A stretch of 64,000 nt of DNA from Dactylellina haptotyla (GCA_031310005.1 CM062384.1:1674001-1738000); one strand, 5' to 3'; positions 48,194-59,500 are shown, counted from the stretch's first letter. Program-made: numbers and translations. The notes: generated from the letters alone by a model not told the origin.

Positions 48194-49684
48194 CTAATAT
48201 CCACCGTTCATCCCCGTCATTTGAGAATTACGGCTGGCCCCAAGTTCCCGATCAGCAGATGGAGAAATTGGCCTGCTGCCACTAGCAGCCACGCCAGCTG
48301 CACTGCTTTCCTTCAGAGCAAGCAATTGCTTCGCGCGGAAGGTTTCGTAGTGTATCTGCGATGTTGTTTCGATAAGATCTTGAAGGTGAGTCCGGGTCAA
48401 GAAATTTCTAAGATAAACAAATTCGCAATGGTTTTCGTCCTCAACTATCATGCTGTTAGCTCTACGTCGAGTTGAAGAGTGAAATTTAATCATACCGTTG
48501 ATGACACCCCATCTATTCTGTCGGCCTCGAACCTGCTTTCCATCGACTATTATAGATTTCTCGGAACCCACAACAGCGAATGGGATGATATTCTAAGCAC
48601 GTTAGTTCTGGCACTCTAACCACATTAGCAGTTTTAGGATTTCTCACCTTGATCTGAGCGTTTAAAGCGCGTTCCTCATCGTCGAGTTCATCGTTGTCAT
48701 AAGGGTACATTTTTAGATTGTGGAACGCGAATTCTTCCTTGATCTATGTAGAGCACAGGTTGAATTAGGACAAAACCACAAACTGAATAAACATGATAAC
48801 GCACCCTCTCTTTGAAGGCAGCACGCTCTTCAAGGGTCAAAGAGTCTGACTTTGCGATGACTGGGACAACATTGACAACATCGGACAACTTCTTGAGTAC
48901 AACTATGTCAATAGGCTTCAAACTAGAGGAGAAGGACTCGGTTAGCACGTTTACCATTCAACTTAAAACAAGGAACCAGCTGACCAACTCACGCGTGTCC
49001 AGAAGGCTGGATGAAGAATAAGCAGCAATGGATTCTAGTATCTTGTATGTAGCGTTCTCTCTGCGCGGTGAGCTCCTTCCTCAGGTAGGCAGAATGTTGG
49101 TCTTTGATATATTTGACGATGGGGTCCCAGCTATGGGTTTGAAGGTAAAGATGTTAGGTTCTCGTTCGAGGTTATATAAGCCCATAAGTGGTTGTGTTAA
49201 CCTACCATCGATCATTATTCACCTGATCTCCGTATCCTGGAGTATCGACAATGTTCAATCGGAGACGGACACCATTTTCTTCAATGACTGTAGTAAGGGT
49301 TCAAGACATCAGCTCCGTAAGGCCGATTGGGACGAGTCCCAAGCATTAGAAGATTAACTAACTGTGGGACACGGTCTGAATTTCGGTAGTGGAGCGCACG
49401 GGCTCGTCTGGAGCAAGGCGGCCTTTGCTGTCGATGAGATGAGAAGCAAAAATGGTATTGATCAGGGTAGATTTTCCGAGACCAGTCTGGCCTAAAATCA
49501 TGTTACTAGGTTAGTAGGTTGCAGGACAGATACAGCAAATAACAAAGGGGACTGCAGCTCACTAACCAACACAGATGACATTGAACTGGAAACCACGCTT
49601 GAGGAGTTTGCGTTCGATCTGCTGGGTGATGCTATCAAAACCGACGTGGCTTCTCGGGTGGACCGTAGCGGCGGAGGCAGACAT
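48194..49684 (-). CDS. CDC10: Septin, Cdc10/AspD type
   Basis: Septins are GTP-binding filament proteins that form rings and scaffolds at septa and branches. Eight exons (49567-49684, 49363-49491, 49206-49287, 48993-49130, 48805-48922, 48648-48743, 48496-48592, 48194-48444) join in frame to 342 residues. The N-terminus [20 protein letters not shown] carries the polybasic region. G1 is [10 protein letters not shown]3 is DTPGYGD and G4 is AKSD. The septin-unique element includes [10 protein letters not shown] and the joined [20 protein letters not shown]. There is no long C-terminal coiled coil, as in yeast Cdc10, and the N-terminal YVGFD-like start also points to that subgroup. Confidence 0.95.
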
Positions 49685-50386
49685 TGTGCTTGTAGTGAAA
49701 TTCAAAATGATTTCAATAAAAAGTCGCGGGAATTTTTTGTCCTGTCTTGAGCACGCGAATTGAATCGAAGATTTGATAGATAGGAAACACGAGAATGGGA
49801 AATGGGTGTGAGATATGTTCAGAGATGAATCTGCTTCCGATTCTTCTCCTTGTTGTCTATTTTTCTTCCTTTTGGTTGCTATCTCCCTTTGGTGTTCCTC
49901 GAGGTGAAAGAGGCAATGGCGACGGGGAGCAATGACGGGGGAGAGATGGTGGTGATAGTTGGAGGAGGTAATTGAGGTGAAAGGAGAAGGGGAAGGGAAG
50001 GTGGAAATCAGGGGACATAGGCGAGTTTGGGAGCCCAATCTGAGCTCCAAAGTAAGGTTGGCGCCAGGAGAACAGGCACCTTCGCTTCCGCGCTCGCTTC
50101 CTCTTCCGACAAAAAAAAAAAAAAAAAAAAAAACACACAGATTGAAGAACCAATAACATCCAAAACCTGGCAAACTCCATATTGAAGAATGCTATAAACC
50201 CACGTTTGACGTCTCCAATTGGTGTCGGCACTGGCACCGAAGTTCCCAGCGCAGAAAGAGAGAGAGAGAGAGAGAGATCGTTTGCAAGTCAGATATGTTT
50301 TCTTGATATTCATATTTTCTGTCGTCGCTAACATCAAGGATTTTCCAGGCTTCAGTCGTCCCCGACGCCACACATCCACCCTAACT
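49685..50386. promoter_or_regulatory. Bidirectional promoter region septin/MRPL32
   Basis: The 702 bp lie between divergent starts. They contain an A23 tract at 50111-50133 and an (AG)n run at about 50257-50275. Sense-strand pyrimidine-rich stretches precede the septin start. No gene is recognised. Confidence 0.5.
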
Positions 50387-50827
50387 ATGGCCGCCATCTT
50401 GTCCATCCGGGGCTCTACCTCAGTGGCATCCCTTCTCTCGCGAACAATATACCGTCCGCACACTCGACTTTTATCCTCATCGTCCTTCTCATTTACGCTC
50501 CCCGCGCTCTCTTTTCAACTCCAATGGAACACCCCACCGATCATATCCCAAATATGGGACTCTATACTCAAAGCTGTCCCGAAGAAGAAACAGAGTCACT
50601 CTCGAAAGCGAATGAGGCAATTGGCAGGAAAGGCCTTGCAGGATGTCATCAGTTTAAATGAGTGTCCGGGCTGCGGCGAAACGAAACGAGCCCATCATCT
50701 TTGCCCCACCTGCGTCGATGAGATTAGAGAGATGTGGAAATCGGGACTTGGTTTAGAGGAGAAGCTCCCTGTTGATGCAGCGGCGAAGTCTATCGTAGAT
50801 GAAAACACTAGGGACACTAGAAGCTAG
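50387..50827 (+). CDS. MRPL32: Mitochondrial large ribosomal subunit protein bL32m
   Basis: This is a component of the mitochondrial ribosome large subunit; in yeast its maturation by the m-AAA protease licenses ribosome assembly. A single exon encodes 146 residues. The N-terminal about 65 residues are Ser/Arg-rich and presequence-like. The mature block VPKKKQSHSRKRMRQLAGKA is diagnostic for L32. It is followed by a zinc-binding pair CPGCGETKRAHHLCPTC (CxxC...CxxC). The start is the Met that opens the presequence-like region (MAAILSIRGSTSVASLLSRT). Confidence 0.93.
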   Translation: MAAILSIRGSTSVASLLSRTIYRPHTRLLSSSSFSFTLPALSFQLQWNTPPIISQIWDSILKAVPKKKQSHSRKRMRQLAGKALQDVISLNECPGCGETKRAHHLCPTCVDEIREMWKSGLGLEEKLPVDAAAKSIVDENTRDTRS

Positions 50828-51545
50828 TATCGTATCCAGGTATAAATCCTTAGGATTTTCTTTTATCCGTTGAAGACCTATGTGGGTATCCTGCCTAGAT
50901 ATCTCGAAACTTCAGCGAATAGATGTGACGTTGCACTGGCTTTCAAACTCGACAAAGAAAATGTAACATATTCTTCAAATGTAGATACCTATGCATGCGT
51001 ATAAGTATGTATTTTACGCACGCGCGCACGCGCTGTATATATCTTGTGTTCTGATTCTAAAACGATATCCAGTTTGCAAACCAGATCTTCTACCTATCCG
51101 TCTCTTATTCTCCTGCAACCTGAAGCTCATTGGGCTATTGACTATTTGTATCATTGTATTTTTTTAGAATCGGCGCATCGAACGCGTGCACGGTAATGGG
51201 TCCGGTAAACCCTCCCCACTACTAAAGAAAGAAAAGAAAAGAAAGGGGAAAATATGAAAGTATCGGGTACAAGTAACTACAGTTAATGTATTGCTGTGGT
51301 TGTGAATCGGTGACTATGTATTTCGTGTTTCGGACGTTCAGAAACAGGCAATAAGCGCACCTTTACTATTCCGCTGAAGCGTTTTAGTACAAGGCTACTT
51401 GACTATCACCAACGACCAGGATGCAACACACCATTATAAAACACCACATGGGCGACTTACCAATAACACCTGGTCATAATACATGCATCGTCGACGACGC
51501 CGTTAACTACGTTTGAATTACGCTACAGCTAGATAATCAATTGAC
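50828..51545. other. MRPL32 3' flank and SKI8 promoter
   Basis: The 718 bp lie between tandem genes. A strictly alternating purine-pyrimidine run lies at 51015-51033. No gene is recognised. Confidence 0.45.
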
Positions 51546-52896
51546 ATGGTATGTAATTCCACGAGACCTAACGCCCTATTCCCAAGGCAGTGAGCACTAA
51601 CAGCATCGCGCCCTTCAGTCCAAACAATATCTCACAGCCCATACAATTGAAAATGGTAAGCTAGACGTCTGATCCCAGACGATTTGGTATCAACGTTGTT
51701 TTTGCTTACACCTTTTGGATAGCACACCATTCTTCAATTTACGCGCTGGGAGTAACGCCCCAGTACACACTGAGTGGCTCCGGGGCATCTGCAATAAAAC
51801 TACACAGTACCAGCGACCCAGAGCACCCTCTTTTGCACAGCTTCGACAATGCTCACAAACTCGGATGCCATCATATTTCTGTTAGCAAACAAGGCAAGCG
51901 AGCGGTTTCTAGCGGGTTTGAGGGGTCTATCAGGATATGGGACCTCGAGAATCTGGAAGCTAACGGAGAAATCTCTGGTAAGCACAAAAGCTCGGATATT
52001 CACCTGTCTGGGAATACTGATGTCTGATTTTTACATAATATTGATTTCAATGATGAAGATTTGAATAAAGATGATCGGGTCTGGGCTATAAGCCTATCGT
52101 CAGACGGTAGCCACTGCCTTACTGGTTCACATAATGGTCACATCAAGCTCTGGCACCTAGACAGTAATCCCGTTACCAAATTGAGAGATTATGAAACGAA
52201 AAACGTGTTCGCAATCTGCGTCGACTTAGTGAGACCTCCAGGCACGAATCGCCCTACTGGTACTGGATATTTTAGCTGACCTACGGGTAGAGTCTGGACG
52301 GTAAACTTGCCTCGTCCGGTCATGAAAATGGAGGTGTATACGTTTTCAGCAACGAAACAGGACGAATGCTCCATTCTCTTACAGGTATGGCCAGCAACCT
52401 TTATAATTGGTATGCTTATTGACTTGTTACTCTCAAAGGACTAATAAAACCCGTTAGAGGCGTTGCATTTTCGCCCAGTGGAAAGCTGCTAGCGGTTTGC
52501 GGCGATTTCCAAGTTATCGCAATTTACGACGTCCAGTCTGGAGAGCAGGTTTTCAACTTCGTTGGACATGCTACCTGGGTATTCTCTGTAACATGGAGTG
52601 AAACTGGGCAATTTTTAGTCTCTAGGTTCGTTATGACAACCGATCCTTTATGCGGACCCATTTTTGAGTGAGTCTTGATCTTCGGCCAAACTAACACGTT
52701 CCAATCCAGTTCCTTTGACGGAAAGACAAAGGTATGGTCAATGGATTCACGATCTTGTGTCACCACCCTTGGGGAATCAGGGAAGCCAGTTTTCAAAGCC
52801 TCATTCGTCCCTAGGTATGGTACTGGGGAAGATTTGGTAACAGTAGGGCCTCATATTACCTACTACCGAGAAGCATCAGGTACGGCAAAGGGCTGA
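51546..52896 (+). CDS. SKI8: WD-repeat protein Ski8/Rec14
   Basis: Ski8 is the WD-propeller subunit of the cytoplasmic Ski complex (Ski2-Ski3-Ski8) that delivers mRNA to the exosome; the same protein also supports meiotic double-strand break formation in several fungi. Seven exons (51546-51548, 51619-51655, 51723-51977, 52059-52228, 52291-52384, 52439-52625, 52710-52896) join in frame to 310 residues. Exon 1 appears to be the ATG alone. Reconstituted MSKQYLTAHTIENAHHSSIY matches the family start. WD repeats include FEGSIRIWDLENLE, DGSHCLTGSHNGHIKLWHL, DGKLASSGHENGGVYVF, SPSGKLLAVCGDFQVIAIYD and SFDGKTKVWSMDSRSC. The start-codon exon rests on splice signals only. Confidence 0.9.
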
Positions 52897-53026
52897 AATT
52901 TGAATTTCCTGCAAGACGATGTACCAAAATATGTATCAAATACCTCTTAAGCACTATGATTACAGTGTGAACAATCTTTACAAAGTAAAAGAACGCCGTA
53001 TAATATGCTACCGATAGAGAATATAA

Positions 53027-53062
53027 TAATAATAATAATAATAATAACAATAATAATAATAA
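53027..53062. repeat. (AAT)n microsatellite in a convergent spacer
   Basis: About a dozen AAT/AAC units lie between the SKI8 stop and the MRPL17 stop. Confidence 0.8.
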
Positions 53063-53097
53063 AATAGTAAAGCCCTACCAAAATCCGTATTCCTAAT

Positions 53098-53846
53098 TCA
53101 AGCAGGGAAAATATTGCTCATGCGGGGTGAATTATCGTTCAAAGCGCTGATGTCGCCCACATGCCCAATCCTTACATTAGTCTCTTTCTTATTTTCTAGT
53201 GAAGATATAAAATAGTTCACTACTTGTTGGAATTCCTCTTTTCCGTTATTTCGGAAACGTGTGACTTTCTCGATATTCTTCTTTGTGAGTGGGTGTACCG
53301 GTGAGCCTTCAACGGCGCTCCGGGCAACGGATTTGGCTGTCATCGCGAATCTCATATCTTTTGGCCCGTCTACCAATTCTAAAATGGCAGATGGGGCTGA
53401 ATCGTTATTATAGGGTTCGATATGAAGGACCCTAGTAAACCCTCCATTGCGACCAGCGTATCGTTCACGAATTGTGCCGAAAAGTTTCTCGTTTAAAGCG
53501 TTGACCTATGCCCTTTCATTAGATATTTCCACCATGATGAGCGAGGGAGTGAGTGGAACCGTACATATAGGAATTTGTAGGCTTCATTTCTGGACGCCTC
53601 GGTGTTCTTTCGCGCGAGGTTGATGAGGTTTTCTGCTACCCTCTGCGCTTCTTTCGCACGCGGATATGTCGTCCGTATGGATTCATGTTCGATCAAGGAT
53701 TGGACCAGATTCCGGAGCATGGCAACTCGATGGGACGATTTTCGTCCAAGCATCCTAGTAGAATTCGAACGCTCGCAGTCAGTGGACGGGGGGGTTCAAT
53801 GGATAGAAAGCCCTCTTTAAGCGTACCGGTGGTGTATATGTGACAT
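53098..53846 (-). CDS. MRPL17: Mitochondrial large ribosomal subunit protein bL17m
   Basis: This is a structural protein of the mitochondrial large ribosomal subunit (Mrpl8 in yeast). Exons 53827-53846, 53565-53754 and 53098-53505 join in frame to 205 residues. The L17 core is [40 protein letters not shown], then [40 protein letters not shown] and ILELVDG. The C-terminal extension is typical of fungal forms. The 20-bp first exon (MSHIHH plus two bases) is inferred from a donor/acceptor pair in phase; a start at MLGRKSS is the fallback. Confidence 0.9.
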
Positions 53847-54071
53847 CTTGCTAGTAGGTGCGGCAACGGGCCCTGGAGATGAATGAATGGTTGAGGAGTT
53901 CTGAAGGAAGAAGTTGCAGCTGGACTTCCCAGGTGGCTGAACCTCTCGTCGAAGCAGAGTTCAATCGAATTTTGACAGCCGAGGCGTTTCAACACCTGCT
54001 CTCTTCTACCAGCCTACAACCACACGGCAACGAGAAGGAAACGAAACAGATAGCTTAGTTATCGTCTTCAA
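53847..54071. promoter_or_regulatory. Compact bidirectional promoter MRPL17/MIC12
   Basis: 225 bp separate the divergent start codons of two mitochondrial genes. No motif was identified with confidence. Confidence 0.45.
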
Positions 54072-54508
54072 ATGGGACGTCTAAACGGCCTAGTGAGTTT
54101 AATACGTCTACCGCTCCTGTTTCCTTGGTTGCTCGACAAACCGCTGATAAACTGTCTCCTGGAAAGGTCGGTGGCTTTGTTCTCACCACCTCGGTGGTGT
54201 ACCTGACAGTCCGGCAACACCAGGAACAGACAGGAGCATCGTCAAGATTACTACAAGATTCCAATGAAGCCTTAAACTCGATACTCCAACCCCCCGCTCC
54301 GCCGAAAGCGCGTACTGTCTATGTTGACACCCGGCCTTATATCATGGAAACGATGAAAGACAACTGGAACTCGGAAGTGGAGGGAGTAGTGACATGGATT
54401 CAAAATTCAAGCCCGACAGAAATTTTCGACAGTGTTGAAAAGATGGCAAGAAGCGCCTTTTCAGGAATGAAGCAATTGGCTCAAACTTCCGAAGACTCTG
54501 CTAAATGA
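54072..54508 (+). CDS. MIC12: MICOS complex subunit Mic12 (Aim5)
   Basis: Mic12 couples the MIC10 and MIC60 modules at mitochondrial crista junctions. Exons 54072-54092 and 54167-54508 join in frame to 120 residues. The reconstituted N-terminus MGRLNGLVGGFVLTTSVVYL is a membrane segment that matches the MGFxxGFxGGxTLTxSxxYLT start I recall for fungal Mic12. It is followed by TVRQHQEQTGASSRLLQDS, a Pro-rich linker, and ETMKDNWNSEVEGVVTWIQN, the family's second conserved block. Reading without the intron would need a non-ATG start, so the spliced form is preferred. Confidence 0.85.
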
Positions 54509-54985
54509 GTTCTTGCCCGGACCGCGCCAGCTAGGTCGAACTCTGAGAGCCCCAGTAGTGGGCACTGTTTCGCTCACAGAGTGGTGCGTCAACAACTAGA
54601 CCTCTGAAGCTCGGGACGGCAACCATGAAAGATGACGTTCTACTATCGTACTATTGCTGGGTCTGGTGGGCCAATTTGGGTATGATCTATTGTTTAAATA
54701 TGGATATACGAAAAATTAAAGTATGGTAGACGGTATTGATTTTCGATCAAAGAACTTCTGATCTTCATCTTTGCGCGCAAGGCTTCTGCTCATTCGTCTT
54801 CATAAATATTGGTTTCACATATGGAGAATCTGGATTTAGCATGAACAGGTAGCAAGAACTGTCCTTTTTTGTTATGATTACGCGCCTTTTATACATATCC
54901 TGTTATACATCCGAGATTTTCTCCTACTTACCTTACTATTGAAGCGATACCACACCTTTATTTACAACGAAAGCTTCTAAGGAGG
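54509..54985. other. Convergent 3' spacer MIC12/OTC
   Basis: The 477 bp lie between convergent genes and are AT-rich towards the right. No gene is recognised. Confidence 0.5.
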
Positions 54986-56092
54986 CTAGATTTCACATTC
55001 CGATTGTATCAGCAACCACTTTTGCGAAGGGATTTTGGAAAAGAGTGGCCTACCTATTGCGGCGTACAGCCTGTTTTCCGCCTCCGTAAAGACTAGAGAT
55101 CTGGGACCGTAGAAGACGTCGTCGCTGACCTCTTCAGGTTTTCGGGGCAGACAGTGCATAAACTTCCAACATGGGTTTGCCCCTCCCCTAGAGGCTAATT
55201 CACTAGTCACCTGGAATCCGGCAAAATCTTTCAAGCGCTGTATCTTTTCTTCCTCCTGGCCCATGGAAACCCAGGTATCTGTAACGATGATATCGGCATT
55301 TTTCACAGCTATTTCGGGCTCGTGGAGGGTTTCAACAGAAGCGCTTGATTTGCTGTAGGAAATCTGAACTAAACTCCAGATTTTCGGGTCCACTTGGTAG
55401 CCTGGGGGGGTTGCGACGCTGATATTTACGCCGAGTTTACTGCAAGCAAGGGCGAGGTCATATAAAACGTTGTTGGCGTCACCAACCCAGGCAACCTTCA
55501 AGCCTGGAAGACGCTTCATCGTGTGTGTTTCGACTATGGTTAGCATGTCCGCAATGGCTTGCATTGGATGGAATGCGTCGGATAACGCGTTGATGACGGG
55601 GACCGAGGATGTTTCCGCTAGGTCTGTAATATCCTTATGACGTCCGACCCGGGCAACAATCCCTGACGCCATCGATGAAATGACCTTAGCTGTGTCATAA
55701 AGTGATTCGTTGACACCTAGTTGGATGTCTTCCTTTCCGAGGAACATCGGGTGGCCGCCCATGTAGACTACGGCGCCCTCCGTTGATATTCTGGTACGGG
55801 TGCTGCGCTTGGAGAACATGACCGCGATCGTCTTGCCAGTCAAAGAGTTGAGAAGATCCGAAGGCACATTGCTCCCGGATTTAATAGCATGCTTCGCACG
55901 TTGGGCGGCCTGGACCAAGGCGACAAGCTCGTCAGGTGAAAGGTCGGCGATGGAGAGAAAATGGCGGGGTGGAGGTGTCTTGGTATGCAGGTGGCTACAC
56001 TGGGGAACGGGGGCAGGAGCGAGAACCGGGCGGAACGTTGGCATACGAGGCCGGAATGCCCGAAAGAGCACTCGATTGAAGCGAGCGGCCAT
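54986..56092 (-). CDS. ARG3: Ornithine carbamoyltransferase, mitochondrial
   Basis: OTC makes citrulline from ornithine and carbamoyl phosphate in arginine synthesis; in filamentous ascomycetes it is mitochondrial (arg-12/argB in Neurospora/Aspergillus). A single exon encodes 368 residues. The presequence is Arg-rich (MAARFNRVLFRAFRPRMPTF). Catalytic motifs are present: SKRSTRTRIS (carbamoyl-phosphate loop), FHPMQAIADMLTI, KVAWVGDANNVLYDLALACS, TWVSMGQEEEK and the HCLP motif in FMHCLPRKPEE. The frame is open further upstream to 56263, but that extension is low-complexity, so the Met at the presequence was taken. Confidence 0.97.
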   Translation of the reverse strand: MAARFNRVLFRAFRPRMPTFRPVLAPAPVPQCSHLHTKTPPPRHFLSIADLSPDELVALVQAAQRAKHAIKSGSNVPSDLLNSLTGKTIAVMFSKRSTRTRISTEGAVVYMGGHPMFLGKEDIQLGVNESLYDTAKVISSMASGIVARVGRHKDITDLAETSSVPVINALSDAFHPMQAIADMLTIVETHTMKRLPGLKVAWVGDANNVLYDLALACSKLGVNISVATPPGYQVDPKIWSLVQISYSKSSASVETLHEPEIAVKNADIIVTDTWVSMGQEEEKIQRLKDFAGFQVTSELASRGGANPCWKFMHCLPRKPEEVSDDVFYGPRSLVFTEAENRLYAAIGRPLFSKIPSQKWLLIQSECEI

Positions 56093-56439
56093 GGTTGCGT
56101 GGTCGTGGCGATGGCGTCGTCGGAGGGGAGAGAACACGAGAGAGATCAGTCGGCGCGGAAGCGGAGGGGCATATGCGCCTGCCCCAACATGTGGCGCGTG
56201 TGTGGCGGAGGCAGCAAACAGGCCGGTTGCCCGGCGCCGTTGCGTTCGGGGCGTCGTCACCATCCATCACCCACCTTCACCTTCACCCTCACCACCTGTC
56301 TCTCAACAGTAGTCCCTCCTCCTCCCTCGGCACACTTTGTCTACCGTTCAAGCTCTAATCACCGCACACCTTGAAGACTCAACTCCTCCTCCCTTCGTGC
56401 CCGGCTGCCGCCGCGCCTTGCCGTACCACCCCAACATAG
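56093..56439. promoter_or_regulatory. Bidirectional promoter region OTC/TAG1-like
   Basis: The 347 bp lie between divergent starts. The right half is pyrimidine-rich on plus (56260-56430), in the sense direction of the TAG1-like gene. Confidence 0.5.
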
Positions 56440-59400
56440 ATGACTGCCGCCTCCATTCCCTCCTACGGCGCTACGTCGTCCTCACCCGACCCAACCTGCA
56501 ATGAGGATAGCGATAGAACTCTGGCGAATACCCCGCGTCCTCGAACCTCCGAAAACTCAACCCGCGATGGCTACGACAGCCACGGCTACGATACCTTCCC
56601 TACGGAGCGGTCGCCTTTGATCGCCCCTTCGAGCCCCAGCCTTCTTAGTCAGAGCGATGCCGACCCTATATTACCAGTACGCACGGATCACGAGAGGCCC
56701 AAACAGCCCCAGAATTCTTCTCAAGTCTTGATCATAACTCTGGGCCTATTGTGTTCCCTCATGATGTCTATCCTTTTCATCGGCTTCCTCCTACCCGAAG
56801 CCGCCCAGGAATACTCTAAAACCGCCGCGGACCTCCGGCTCAGCAGCCTGTCCCTTGAATCCTTTACTCCAAGTGGTGCGAGGGTAAGGGTCAGGGCACG
56901 GGTGGCTATGAATGCGACAAAGGTGAAAGGTTTCTTACCGAGGAGTATTGGCATCCTCGCAGGTTCGGTTGCTAGGCAGGTGAAGCTAGGCTCCTCAGAA
57001 GTCTCCCTCTATCTACCAGAATATCCGGATGGGATGATAGGCACTGTAGTTTTCCCCGATATTGTGGTAAACTTGGGAAACGGCCAAGCTACGGATATCG
57101 ATATGCTCTGTGATATTGTACCCGGTCACCTTGATGGAGTGAAACCGGCACTCTCGGACTATCTGGCCGGAAAAATTCACAGCATTAGAGTTCAGGGAGA
57201 GTCTAATATCCCTGTGAGGTCAGGCATTTTACCTCTAGGCACTCACAGGATCGTCCAGGAAGTTATTTTCAGAGGTAGCCGCATCCCTTCCGTACGACCG
57301 TTCTAGCTACTTATGAATCAAATGTTCCTAATACCAGCTTATGGACATAGAAATACCCACTCTTCCTTCTATAGAACTCTCCCGCCTCAACCTGGCCGAA
57401 ATCGACACCTCCGAGCGAAAAGCCCTTGGAGCCAATGTTACGGTATCCGTACAAAACAAATACCCCATAAATATCGCAATCCCGCCACTCGGATTTTCCG
57501 TTCTGTTACTCTCATGCGAGCAAAAATTCATAGAGATAGCGGTCGCGCAAACATCAACTATAAATATACAACCTCACCTGCCCATCGTTGCGGACGTTGC
57601 CGGAGTTATCCAGTCTATACCGTTTGCTTTAATCGAAACATGCCCTGGCACGGGTACTTCGCCTCTCGATGACCTTCTTGGGCAATATGTCCACGGCCAC
57701 GACTCAACTGCATATATCAGAGGATTACCTTTTGAAAATATGAATCCTGGCTTGCCTGCTTGGGTAGGGGACATCTTAAGTTCGGTTACAATACCTATTC
57801 CATTCCCTGGTGGGCATGCGTTTAAAGATCTGCTCAAGTCATTTTCGCTCAATGACGTAAAGTTTCAGCTTCCTGATCCCAGCGCTGAACCAGGGGCCCC
57901 AGAAGCTTCACCTCGTCTATCAGCTACGGTAGAGGCGATCGTTCGTCTTCCTCAAGAAATGAATGCGCCGCTTGATGTTTCCAAAATTCTTGCAAATGCT
58001 GATATCTTCTATAATGGGAAGAAGCTTGGTGAATTCCACTTTCCAACGTGGGCCGCGGCAACAACTGTCCAGCACGATAAATCCCATGAACTTGAGATCG
58101 ACGCCCGAGTTGAGGATGTACCACTCAATATAACAGACCCCGATGTCTTTTCGGAAGTGGCTCAAAAGATCATATTTGGAGGTGGTGGCGTAAAACTTCA
58201 GGCTGTTGGAACTGCAGATGTTAAGGTCGGTATTGCAAGTTTGGGTGCCTTTGTTATTCGAGGGATCCCCGCGCAGGGTGACGTGATAATCAAGGGAGGT
58301 ATGTAGAACTTATAAGTTTGTTTTTTGTTTTTTTTTTCCGGATTCTGTATGCAAGTGCTAGCGTGTATTTTCGGAACACCCTACCTTCCCCTTCACGCTT
58401 TGTTTTTTATGTATCAAACGGTGTTCAGGTGTGATTTTTTGATGAACGAAAAACGCAAGAGCGATATGTCTTTGACCTCTATACTTTTTAAACAACAATT
58501 GGAAAAGTAAACCTGAAAACCATAAAATTTTCATTTATTGAAACGACGCAGATTGTAGACAGAAAATTCTAACAAACCACCGCGAGAGCACGCAGGCAAC
58601 TACACCCTTGATGAAGTTCACCCCCAACCTAACGAAATCACTATAATATCCTCTACGAAGACTTCCGTTAAACTGGGCGCCAATATAACGTTCAACAACC
58701 CTACGAATTATACAGCCAACATTCCTTATATCAACATTGCCTTCATGAAGAATAACACTCTTCTAGGAAATGGGACAGCCAGAGATATTAGTGTCACACT
58801 GGGCCGGAATAATGCTTTATTCGAAGCATTCTGGGCACCTGCTGAAGGTGGCGACGCAGCCTGGGATGTCGGCGCTATTCTCCTAGGTGATTATGTTTCC
58901 GGTTCGTATATAATCTTAGACTCTTGAAGGGTACCCCCAAAGTCCCTAAATATGTCACTAGTGTTCTAATCCTTATGTAAAGGCAAAAATACTACGATTA
59001 CAGTTAAATTGCACGGAAAGTCCTTACCGACTCTTCCCGATATATCCAAGGCTCTTTCCGCTCTGAATTTCGAAATACCGCTTCCCCGTATCCCTCAAAG
59101 CAGAGAGCCCGATGAGCCCGATGAGCCCACAGATCCGTCCCGTTTTGTTCAGTCCGCAACATTACATCTTGCTAGTTCTACTGGCACATTTGTTCTAAAC
59201 AACCCGCTGAAGAAAGATACTATTTTCATGACGAATCTAACGGGGTTTGCATCTCATGAAGGTGTGGTGTTAGGCACTCTTAACTATACATATCAATTTG
59301 CTATACCTCCAGGAATATCGGAAACTCCAAAACTCCCAGTTGATTGGACTCTCAACGGCGTCGGGTATGATATACTAAAAAAGGCAATTGGGGGTATTCT

Positions 59401-59500
59401 TAAGATAGACGCAAAAGCGCAGAGTAGTATCAAACTAGGCCAGTGGGAGGACCGCCTCAGCTTCGAGGGGAATGGAATTGGCGCACATGTAAGACTTTAA
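56440..59500 (+). CDS. Vacuolar-type single-pass glycoprotein, Tag1/LEA2-like
   Basis: Four exons (56440-57291, 57338-58298, 58596-58901, 58983-59500) join in frame to 878 residues. A disordered Ser/Pro/Asp-rich cytosolic N-terminus of about 90 residues contains a possible acidic sorting signal (TERSPLIAPSS). One membrane helix follows (VLIITLGLLCSLMMSILFIG). The large lumenal part has repeating beta-sandwich-like segments with many NxS/T sites, resembling LEA-2/DUF3712 proteins. Homologues are often labelled pre-rRNA processing protein. The architecture matches yeast YLR173W/Tag1, a vacuolar membrane protein needed to stop autophagy during starvation. The C-terminus ENGIGAHVRL-like (GNGIGAHVRL) appears to be the natural end. 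The Tag1 assignment is by layout and is moderate. Confidence 0.75.

Noticed and set aside
47909-48475. 188-codon plus-strand open frame
   Set aside because: Its second half is antisense to the last septin exon, and the first half is AT-rich spacer.
56093-56263. N-terminal extension of ornithine carbamoyltransferase
   Set aside because: The frame is open, but the Met at 56092 begins a good mitochondrial presequence and the extension is low-complexity promoter sequence.
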